The notes below the pieces were generated by a model. That model did not search any database. It was not told where the DNA came from and saw only the letters and a list, made by a program, of their open reading frames with translations. From Neisseria sp. Marseille-Q6792 (GTDB lineage Bacteria > Pseudomonadota > Gammaproteobacteria > Burkholderiales > Neisseriaceae), in NCBI RefSeq assembly GCF_943181435.1, contig NZ_OW969598.1, forward strand, positions 1,860,001-1,924,000: a DNA stretch of 64,000 bases, read 5' to 3'. Both the position numbers and the translations under genes were made by a program. Shown here one piece after another: positions 47,701 through 55,097 of this stretch (within the stretch, counting starts at the first letter, position 1; every line of letters starts with the position of its first letter).

Positions 47701-50700
47701 AAAACAGAGACATACTTAGCCAAAGCAGAAAAGCAAGTTCGTGACTACACCGTACTGGGGCAAAATACCTACTATCAGGCAGGAAAAGACGGTTTATTCG
47801 ACAACTCGCAAGGACAAAAAGACCAAACTACTGCTACGTTCCATTTAAAAAATGGTTCTCGTATTGAGGCCAACCAATGGCATGTCCGAGACTACCACAT
47901 CGAGACTTATAAAGAACGCATCATCGAAAACCGGCCGGCACACATTACTGTGGGCGGTAATCTGACTGCCTCAGGTCAAAATTGGCTGAACAAAGACAGC
48001 CGGATTGTAGTAGGCGGGCGTATTATCACTGATGATTTAAACCAGAAAGAAATTACCAATCAAAGTACAACAGGCAAAGGTCGCACAGATGCTGTCGGCA
48101 CACAGTGGGATTCAGTTACAAAAAAAGGATTGTACAGCGGTAGAAAAAGACAACGCCGTACTGAAAGAAACCATACTCCTTACCATGATACCCAACTATT
48201 TACCCACGACTTCGACACGCCTGTATCCGTCATCCAACAGAATGCCGCCTCCCCTTCCTTTCAACCCGCTGCATCTGCAATCAAACTGATTGACGGAGTA
48301 TCCACAGCAGCCGTCAATGGTCAGCGCATCCATACCGGTAATGTGGTCTCGTTAAATAACGCTACTGTTACTCTGCCTAACAGCAGCCTCTATACCACCC
48401 ATCCTGACAATAAAGGCTGGTTGATTGAAACCGATCCTCAATTTGCAGACTACCGCCGCTGGTTGGGCAGCGACTACATGTTGCAACAACTGAAATTGGA
48501 CACCAATCATCTACACAAACGGCTAGGCGACGGCTACTACGAACAAAAACTTGTTAATGAACAAATCCACCAGTTAACAGGCTACCGCCGACTCGACGGC
48601 TACAGGAGTGATGAAGAACAATTCAAAGCTCTGATGGACAACGGCCTTACTGCTGCCAAAACATTCGGTCTCACCCCAGGTATCGCCTTGAGTTCAGAGC
48701 AAGTTGCCCGCTTAACTTCAGATATCGTTTGGATGGAAAATCAAACCGTCACACTGTCTGACGGTTCGACTCAAACCGTACTGGTTCCTAAAGTCTATGC
48801 CCTGGCGCGCAAAGGTGATCTCAATACCTCCGGTGGCCTGATTAGTGCCGAACAAGTCTTACTTAAACTGCAAAACGGCAACCTGACTAACAGCGGTACC
48901 ATTGCGGGGCGACAGGCCGTGCTCATCCAGGCACGGAATATTAACAGCAACGGTAACATTCAAGCCGATCAAATCGGTTTAAAAGCTGAAAAAAGTATCA
49001 ATATCGACGGCGGGCAGGTACAAGCAGGCAGACTGCTGACTGCCCAAGCGCAAAATATCAACCTTAACGGTACAACCCAAACTTCCGGTAATGAACGTAA
49101 CGGCAATACCGCCATCGATCGTATGGCCGGCATTAACGTGGTCGGAAGCTATACTGAGCAAGTAGATAACAGAGCTTCAGACGGCATCCTATCCCTGCAT
49201 GCCGGCAACGATATTAACCTCAATGCGGCCACCGTCTCTAACCAAGTTAAAGGCGGCACTACCCAAATTACCGCTGGCAATAATCTCAACCTCGGCACCA
49301 TTCATACCGAACATCGCGAAGCCTATGGTGCATTAGATGACGAGAACCATCGCCATGTCCGCCAAAGTACCGAAGTCGGCAGCAGTATCCGCACGCAAAA
49401 CGGCGCACTGCTTAGAGCCGGTAACGACTTAAAAATCCGCCAAGGCGAACTAGAGGCCGAAGAAGGCAAAACCGTCCTTGCCGCAGGACGTGATGTCACT
49501 ATCAGCGAAGGACGCCAAATAACCGAACTGGATACCTCGGTAAGCGTAAAAAGCAAAGGCATCCTTTCCAGTACCAAAACACAGGATCGCTACCGCTTCA
49601 GTCATGATGAAGCAGTCGGCAGTAACATCGGCGGCGGCAAAATGATTGTTGCAGCCGGGCAGGATATCAATGTACGCGGCAGCAACCTTATTTCTGATAA
49701 GGGCACTGTTTTAAAAGCAGGTAGAGACATCCAGCTAGAAGCAGCTTCTAATCGCCATTTTGATGCTGAAACACACGAATATAAAAAATCGGGTCTGAGC
49801 GGAGGTTTCCGCGACGGTGTTTTAAGTGTCGGATACACTAAAGCTTCCACAAAATCCAACCAAGACCAAACTGCAACCACCCTGACAACCTCCCAAGTCG
49901 GTAGTAAACAAGGTAATACCGTAGTTGTTGCCGAACGAACCCTAAACACCAAAGCTGCGATACTGGCATCAGGTAGCGATATGCACCTACAGGGACGTGA
50001 TGTTGCTTTAAATGCAGGGTACATGGAAACAAATAACAACAACGATATCGAACAAAAACAATCAGGTCTATCCATGGGCATAACCCTGAATCCCATTGAT
50101 GCTGCCAAAGCTAATTACAAACGCAATATGCAAGGCAGTGGCTACAGCAATAGTATAGTGGGTAAGACCTTGCAACGCGCCGATGCAGGAGCAAAGGCAT
50201 CCACAGCAGCTTTTACTCCTATCGTCATCAACGGTGGTCGCCAAAAAACTACGGAAAATCGTCATCAAGAAGATACGCAAGCGGTGGTAACGGCCGTTTC
50301 TGCGCAAGGCAACCTAAACATTGTTGCCGACGGCGGTAGTATCAGAAGTGAAGGGACAAAACTGACTGCCGAACGCGATATCCTGCTTTCGGCAACAGAA
50401 AGTATAACGTTGGATGTTGCCCGCAACACCGCCGATCAACACGGTTCCCGTAAGCGCAGCGGCTTCAGTATAGATAACCGAGAATTGATTCCGGCAGGGA
50501 AGTTTAATGACCGTGGCAATGCACAGGGCAATCTCGATAAAGCCATCGGCACACAATTGTCCGCGGGTGGTATGGCTGTATTACAAGCGCAAAAAGCGGA
50601 TATCAACATCTTCGGTAGCAGCGTTGCCGCGCAAGATGATACTACCTTGTCTGCCGGCCGTAATATCAATATCCGTTCCAGCCAAAACAATCAAGCCAAA

Positions 50701-53700
50701 TCAGAACGTCAAATCACCAGAGGCATCGGCACTGCGGTAATTTCCGATACCGAACACTTTGCCGGGTGGATGAAAAACCGGAAAGATAGTAACAGTAATC
50801 AAGTTGAACAGATTAAATCCCAAGTTGGGAGCTTGGGCGGCAACGTCAATATACAGGCTGGTGGCAACTATACCCAACAGGTTGCCAATGTGGTGGCCGT
50901 CAAAGACATCAATATTACAGCAAAAAGCGTTGAGATTCTGGCTGACCACAATCGCAACAACAGCCACCAATCCGAGCGCGACGTTAAAATTGGCACCTTT
51001 GCCAAGGTATCTTCTCCACTGATCGACCTGGTAAACGCTGCCGAAGGCGCGGTGAAGAGTAAAGCAGACGACCGCACGCAGGCGCTGCAAACACTGGCTG
51101 CAGGTGCACAAGCTTATTCTACCTACAATACCGCTACCAGCGGCGGTGCATTAGCCAAAGCAGAAGTAGGTTTCGGCTTTAAAACTGCCAACAGCAGCCA
51201 AGACCAAAGCCAAAACCATAGCCAAGCCAATGTTTTGAATGCCGGTGGTAACCTCAATATCCGTTCTACCGAAGGTAACATCCACCTTCAAAACACCCAA
51301 GCACAAGCGGCTGAAACCCTCCGCTTAGATTCAGCCAAAGATTTGATACTCGAATCTGGCCAATCTTCCCAATCCTCCGATGGAAAAAATAGCAGCCTTG
51401 GTGCATCAGTGGGTGTAGGCGTCTCCGTAGGCGCGCAAACCGGTGTTTATGCTTATGGCGAAGTGGGTGGCAGCAAAGGTAAAAACCATTATCTTGCCCA
51501 AACACACGATCACACGACCCTCCAAGCTAATAAAATCGAATTGGCAAGCAAAGGTGATACCACTCTCAAAGGGGCTACAGCCACTGCCAGCCGCATTGAT
51601 GCCGATGTAAAAGGCCGTCTGAACATCGAAAGTGTTCAAGACCATACCGAACAGGACAACAAACAAACCGGCGCCGGCGTACGTGTACAAGTTTCCTTGG
51701 GCACCGCCTGGGAGGCTTCGGGCAACTTCAACCAAAGCAAAGCTTCAGGCAGCAGTGACAGTGCGGCTATCCAATCCGGACTTTTTGCAGGAGAAGGCGG
51801 CTACCACATCGAGGCCGACAGCATCCACCTAAAAGGCGGAGCCATTACCTCTACCGCGCCGAAGGAGCAAAATGAATTAACTGCCAAACGTCTTACTTTT
51901 GAAAATATTCAAAACCAAAGCAGTTATAGCGCATCCAATGTCAGCTTGAGCGGTAGTTACGGTAGCGACAGCCCCTCTGAAACCCCCGACAACGCCGACT
52001 TCCGTCAAACAAACTTAGGTAAGGCATTTGCACGCTCTGCAGGCAAAAATGGTACCGACTTCAACCCCGGCTTGCCGCAATATGAAAAAGGCGGCGACAA
52101 CAGCACCACCTATGCTACCCTGAGCGAAGGCCGTCTGAACATCGGCGGCAAAGAGACCACTACGCAAGAACTGGGTATCAATAGTGACAGCAGTAACGCA
52201 CACCGTGCTGTTGCGGCTCTGCCCGATTTAGCCAAGATTACCGAAAAGCAACAGATTATAGCTAAAGCAACTTCCGATATAGTATCCGCTGCGCACACTT
52301 TCAGCAGCAACCGCCAAAAAACCGCTGCAAAAAATAAAGCCAAAGCCGAAGCGGAGTTCGAAGGCCGTCTGAAAGCCCAAAATGACGGCAGCTATGAAGC
52401 CTACGCCAAACTGGACGAAACCGAACGGCAAAAAATCCTAATCAACTACTCAGAAACCTATCGCAAAGCCGATGCCGAAGCCCAAAATTGGGGGGTGGGA
52501 GGTAAACACAGCCGTGCCCTTAATGCCGGCATCACCCTTGCGACCGGTCTGCTTGGTGGTCAAAGCGGATTGCAAAGCGCAGTCAATGCCGCTGCGCCTT
52601 ATGCCTCCGAAGCAATAGGCAGGACATTCGGCCACGGTGAAAACAAAAACGAAACCGCCCAAGCCGTCGGACATTTCCTTTTAGGAGCAGCTATCGCCCG
52701 CGTCAACGGTGGTAATTTTGCTGCCGGCGGCTCGGCTGCAGTTGCAGCTGAAAAAGCAGCGGAACATCTTGCCCAACGGTATAACGACGGTAAAACCGCA
52801 ATCGATCCGCAAACAGGCGAGTTCAATGCCAACCTGCTGCCGGAGCATATCAAAGAGGAAATCAAATCGAAGAGCGGGGTGATTGCATCGCTGACGGGAG
52901 CTGCCATAGGCGGCACGCCGGTAGATGCGCAAACCGGAGGGGCGGTCGGGCAGAATGCGGTGGAAAACAACCTCTATCTGACATCGGAAGCCTTAAAACG
53001 GGATGAACAGACAGCCCGTAAAATTTATTCCGTCATAAAAGAGCAAGTCAAACATGAATGCAGTTCCACAGGAAGAATTACCGAATGTCGTCAAAATATA
53101 GGACGCATTATCGAATTTACCCAAGACCAACGCTTTGACAGTAGGTTTAAGGACTTAGAAAAAGAATCCTTATATTACCTAAATCAACATCCTGATTTAG
53201 TAGCCTCTTATTTGAAGGCTGAATACGAAAAGCTGGATAGGGAAGACAAAAGTATCCTGCACCGCTACATCTCACCCGGGGCTGAAATCGTTTCGGGCAG
53301 TTTGGGGGTTGTTCTTTCAGGAGTAGCCGGAGGCGGATCTTGTGCCGAGACTTTCGGCTTAGGCTGTGCCGCCGCTTTGGTTGGTGTAACGTCTTCCTAC
53401 GATCATGTCATTACTGGGACAAAAAACTTTGGAAAAAAAGCCAGCGAACAACGACCGACGATTACGGTTCAGACCTTGAAGCAGTTGGGGCTGTCGGAGC
53501 AGGCTGCGGAATATATTCAATTCTCACTGGATTTGTTCAGTGTGGGTAAATCGGGGGGCGGTATACCTAAGGCTAAGCCTGTGTCTGATGCGAAACCGAG
53601 ATGGGAGGTTGATAGGAAGCTTAATAAATTGACAACTCGTGAGCAGGTGGAGAAAAATGTTCAGGAAACGAGAAGAAGGAGTCAGAGTAGTCAGTTTAAA

Positions 53701-54120
53701 GCCCATGCGCAACGAGAATGGGAAAATAAAACAGGGTTAGATTTTAATCATTTTATAGGTGGTGATATCAATAAGAAAGGCACAGTAACAGGAGGGCATA
53801 GTCTAACCCGTGGTGATGTACGGGTGATACAACAAACCTCGGCACCTGATAAACATGGGGTTTATCAAGCGACAGTGGAAATTAAAAAGCCTGATGGAAG
53901 TTGGGAAATGAAAAAAGGAAGGGGCGGAAAACCTATGACAAATCATTCTATGTTCCCAAAAGATTGGGATGAGGCTAGAATTAGGGCTGAAGTTACTTCG
54001 GCTTGGGAGAAAAGAAAAATGGTTAATCAAAATAAGTGGGAGGGGAAATCCTCATCAGGAGTTTGGATTGAAGGGTTTACTACACCAAGAGGAACAGCAT
54101 ATCCAATTTATGGAAGATAA
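44749..54120 (+). CDS. tpsA: TpsA: filamentous-hemagglutinin-like CDI exoprotein with EndoU-like toxin tip
   Basis: A 3123-residue two-partner-secretion exoprotein, secreted through TpsB and acting on contacting cells. In order: an extended signal peptide (MNKTLYRVIFNRKRGAVVAV, then a hydrophobic core to about residue 78); the TPS secretion domain (about 80-330; ILNNSRSN, VIANPAGIAVDGGG); long beta-helical hemagglutinin repeats; a pre-toxin region ending in VENN at about 2738-2741; a linker; and a last 130 residues beginning after HAQRE. The tip has GGDINKKGTVTGGH and FPKDWDEARIRAEV, which resemble EndoU-type RNase toxins. The tip gene DNA is more AT-rich than the shaft. An immunity gene follows after nine bases. 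Secretion and architecture are safe; the nuclease type is a motif-based inference. Confidence 0.92.
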   Translation: MNKTLYRVIFNRKRGAVVAVAETTKREGKSCADSDSGGTHVKSVPFGTTHAPICRSNIFSFSLLGFSLCLALGTANIAFADGIIADKAAPKTQQATILQTGNGIPQVNIQTPTSAGVSVNQYAQFDVGNRGAILNNSRSNTQTQLGGWIQGNPWLARGEARVVVNQINSSHSSQLNGYIEVGGRRAEVVIANPAGIAVDGGGFINASRATLTTGQPQYQAGDLSGFKIRQGNVVIAGQGLDARDTDFTQILSHVVKIDGPVWGKDVRVSAGKNDVSADGSIRSSHSPATNINFDNSLYAIDTGALGGMYAGKITLISTDRDASVRNQGQWFASAGNVAVNAEGKLVNTGMIAATGENHAVSLHARNVHNSGTVASQDDANIHSQTLDNSGTVLSSGQLTVRNLGRLKNHNNGTIQAARLDMSTGGLDNTGNITQTGSQALDLVSAGKFDNSGKIGVSDVPQTGLNPNPSVIPQIPSTATGSGSSTVSVSKPGSNNPVSPTAPAKNYAVGRIQTTGAFDNAGSINAGGQIDIAAQNGLENSGSLNAAKLRVSGDSFNNTVKGKLQAHDLAVNTQTAKNSGHLLTQTGKIDNRELHNAGEIAANNLTLIHSGRLSNDKKGNIRAAHLQLDTAGLHNAGNILADSGTVTTKNNLRNTGKVSVARLNTEGQALDNTHGHIEAETVNIQSQQLTNQSGHITATEQLTINSRNVDNQNGKLLSANQAQLAVSDGLNNQHGEIATNRQLSIHDKNQNTLALNNADGTIQSAGNVSLQAKSLANNGTLTAGNKLDIALADDFVVERDLTAGKQLNLSIKGRLKNTHTLQAGHTLKLNAGNIDNQVTGKIIGGEQADITSEQHVDNRGLINSDGLTHIGAGQTLTNTGTGKIYGNHIALDAQILLNREETTEGSTKAGAIAARKRLDIGAKEIHNQEGALLSSEGIFAVGNRLDEQHHAAGMADTFVNGSAGLEVQGDALMFVRNMQNINNHFKTETYLAKAEKQVRDYTVLGQNTYYQAGKDGLFDNSQGQKDQTTATFHLKNGSRIEANQWHVRDYHIETYKERIIENRPAHITVGGNLTASGQNWLNKDSRIVVGGRIITDDLNQKEITNQSTTGKGRTDAVGTQWDSVTKKGLYSGRKRQRRTERNHTPYHDTQLFTHDFDTPVSVIQQNAASPSFQPAASAIKLIDGVSTAAVNGQRIHTGNVVSLNNATVTLPNSSLYTTHPDNKGWLIETDPQFADYRRWLGSDYMLQQLKLDTNHLHKRLGDGYYEQKLVNEQIHQLTGYRRLDGYRSDEEQFKALMDNGLTAAKTFGLTPGIALSSEQVARLTSDIVWMENQTVTLSDGSTQTVLVPKVYALARKGDLNTSGGLISAEQVLLKLQNGNLTNSGTIAGRQAVLIQARNINSNGNIQADQIGLKAEKSINIDGGQVQAGRLLTAQAQNINLNGTTQTSGNERNGNTAIDRMAGINVVGSYTEQVDNRASDGILSLHAGNDINLNAATVSNQVKGGTTQITAGNNLNLGTIHTEHREAYGALDDENHRHVRQSTEVGSSIRTQNGALLRAGNDLKIRQGELEAEEGKTVLAAGRDVTISEGRQITELDTSVSVKSKGILSSTKTQDRYRFSHDEAVGSNIGGGKMIVAAGQDINVRGSNLISDKGTVLKAGRDIQLEAASNRHFDAETHEYKKSGLSGGFRDGVLSVGYTKASTKSNQDQTATTLTTSQVGSKQGNTVVVAERTLNTKAAILASGSDMHLQGRDVALNAGYMETNNNNDIEQKQSGLSMGITLNPIDAAKANYKRNMQGSGYSNSIVGKTLQRADAGAKASTAAFTPIVINGGRQKTTENRHQEDTQAVVTAVSAQGNLNIVADGGSIRSEGTKLTAERDILLSATESITLDVARNTADQHGSRKRSGFSIDNRELIPAGKFNDRGNAQGNLDKAIGTQLSAGGMAVLQAQKADINIFGSSVAAQDDTTLSAGRNINIRSSQNNQAKSERQITRGIGTAVISDTEHFAGWMKNRKDSNSNQVEQIKSQVGSLGGNVNIQAGGNYTQQVANVVAVKDINITAKSVEILADHNRNNSHQSERDVKIGTFAKVSSPLIDLVNAAEGAVKSKADDRTQALQTLAAGAQAYSTYNTATSGGALAKAEVGFGFKTANSSQDQSQNHSQANVLNAGGNLNIRSTEGNIHLQNTQAQAAETLRLDSAKDLILESGQSSQSSDGKNSSLGASVGVGVSVGAQTGVYAYGEVGGSKGKNHYLAQTHDHTTLQANKIELASKGDTTLKGATATASRIDADVKGRLNIESVQDHTEQDNKQTGAGVRVQVSLGTAWEASGNFNQSKASGSSDSAAIQSGLFAGEGGYHIEADSIHLKGGAITSTAPKEQNELTAKRLTFENIQNQSSYSASNVSLSGSYGSDSPSETPDNADFRQTNLGKAFARSAGKNGTDFNPGLPQYEKGGDNSTTYATLSEGRLNIGGKETTTQELGINSDSSNAHRAVAALPDLAKITEKQQIIAKATSDIVSAAHTFSSNRQKTAAKNKAKAEAEFEGRLKAQNDGSYEAYAKLDETERQKILINYSETYRKADAEAQNWGVGGKHSRALNAGITLATGLLGGQSGLQSAVNAAAPYASEAIGRTFGHGENKNETAQAVGHFLLGAAIARVNGGNFAAGGSAAVAAEKAAEHLAQRYNDGKTAIDPQTGEFNANLLPEHIKEEIKSKSGVIASLTGAAIGGTPVDAQTGGAVGQNAVENNLYLTSEALKRDEQTARKIYSVIKEQVKHECSSTGRITECRQNIGRIIEFTQDQRFDSRFKDLEKESLYYLNQHPDLVASYLKAEYEKLDREDKSILHRYISPGAEIVSGSLGVVLSGVAGGGSCAETFGLGCAAALVGVTSSYDHVITGTKNFGKKASEQRPTITVQTLKQLGLSEQAAEYIQFSLDLFSVGKSGGGIPKAKPVSDAKPRWEVDRKLNKLTTREQVEKNVQETRRRSQSSQFKAHAQREWENKTGLDFNHFIGGDINKKGTVTGGHSLTRGDVRVIQQTSAPDKHGVYQATVEIKKPDGSWEMKKGRGGKPMTNHSMFPKDWDEARIRAEVTSAWEKRKMVNQNKWEGKSSSGVWIEGFTTPRGTAYPIYGR

Positions 54121-54129
54121 GGAAATGAT

Positions 54130-54549
54130 ATGATATCTATTTTTAAAGCTTATTACGATATTTATGAATTTAATGGAGAACTATTAAAAAGATGTATATT
54201 TTTAGATGAAGAAAATAATGAAATAATTAAAGATAGAATATATGAATACTTAATTTATGTTTTAACAGGAGACCTTTATCTACAAAAAGACATTGATGAA
54301 AATTTAGAATTTATCCATCAAGCAGAAAATAATCCCAATGAAGTTTATTCAGGAGGTGGACAAGGTTTTTGCTGGGATATTTCTGCTGAAAAAGTAGTTT
54401 TCTATCACAACGAATTTGATGAAGAAGACGGCTGGCCTGATTTAAGCTGTTCGCTGCATACTTTTAAAACTGCTTTAATTGCTTGGAATGCTTTTTTGCA
54501 ATTGCCTAAAAGTATTCATTCGGTGGTGGAGACTGTGATTGAGGAATAA
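54130..54549 (+). CDS. Putative immunity protein for the TpsA toxin tip
   Basis: A 139-residue acidic soluble protein without signal peptide, starting nine bases after tpsA with its ribosome site (AAGGAAA) overlapping the tpsA stop. It is markedly AT-rich, typical of CDI immunity genes. Visible features are YEYLIYVLTGDLYLQKDIDE and GGGQGFCWDISAEKVVFYHN. I cannot assign a named immunity family. The function, neutralising the EndoU-like tip in the producing cell, is inferred from position. Confidence 0.75.
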   Translation: MISIFKAYYDIYEFNGELLKRCIFLDEENNEIIKDRIYEYLIYVLTGDLYLQKDIDENLEFIHQAENNPNEVYSGGGQGFCWDISAEKVVFYHNEFDEEDGWPDLSCSLHTFKTALIAWNAFLQLPKSIHSVVETVIEE

Positions 54550-54633
54550 GCATAATTAGCTTAATGAATAGAATCAGCGATATAGATTGGACTGCAAATC
54601 CACGCTTATACGCTGTGCCATGATTAAGATGTT

Positions 54634-54658
54634 AGAACTTGTATTGAATACAAGTTCT
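54634..54658. repeat. Perfect 25-base palindrome downstream of the immunity gene
   Basis: AGAACTTGTATT and AATACAAGTTCT surround a single G. There is no T-tract after it, so it could be an operator-like site or weak terminator. It lies just before the duplicated tpsA promoter region. Confidence 0.6.
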
Positions 54659-54687
54659 CATAAACGAATGGCAGTAAGCATTTGATT

Positions 54688-54900
54688 TAGATAAAATCCT
54701 TGAATTAGAATAATTAAGATTATCTATTTTTTTAATAACTCTCTGAAAATCAAATAACTGAAATCATGAATAAAACCCTCTATCGTGTGATTTTCAACCG
54801 CAAACGCGGGGCTGTGGTAGCTGTTGCTGAAACCACCAAGCGCGAAGGTAAAAGCTGTGCCGATAGTGATTCAGCAAGCCGTAGCCCATATGAAACCTAA
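54688..54900 (+). pseudogene. Duplicated tpsA promoter and 44-codon signal remnant
   Basis: The DNA from about 54662 repeats the region upstream of tpsA with substitutions (TTGATT, 18 bases, TAGAAT), and an ATG at 54766 opens a 44-codon frame identical in its first 37 residues to the TpsA signal start (MNKTLYRVIFNRKRGAVVAV, then AETTKREGKSC). It then runs into unrelated sequence and a stop at 54898-54900. It is a truncated tpsA head, not a functional gene. Confidence 0.75.
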
Positions 54901-54970
54901 ACTCAACAAGTAAGATGTGTGCGGAACGCACATATGCGGTTCTCAAGGTTTGAGCTAAGAGGCCGTCTGA
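54874..54970. repeat. Cassette-boundary repeat, copy 1
   Basis: AGCAAGCCGTAGCCCATATG and the following AAACCTAAACTCAACAA, then AAGGTTTGAGCTAAGAGGCC, recur in the same order at 58508-58579, before the second cassette. Copy 1 has about 25 extra bases in the middle. These shared blocks mark the joints between toxin cassettes. Confidence 0.8.
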
Positions 54971-55011
54971 AAATAACAAATGGGTTTTGCCTATGGTTGT
55001 TTTCAGACGGC
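54962..55011 (+). terminator. Uptake-word hairpin before cassette 1
   Basis: GCCGTCTGAAAATAAC and GTTGTTTTCAGACGGC are inverted around about 18 bases. The left word is AGGCCGTCTGAA rather than ATGCCGTCTGAA. Confidence 0.65.
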
Positions 55012-55097
55012 TTCAGATTTCGCTTCCTCTTTTCCATATCCTATAAACATGTGATTAAATTTTCATTTATGGCGTTTTTTTATCTTTTTGTCTGTTT

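Noticed and set aside
45265..53712. Many minus-strand open frames within tpsA
   Set aside because: They are shadows of the + strand coding sequence, repeat identically in the cassettes, and have no ribosome sites or family signatures.
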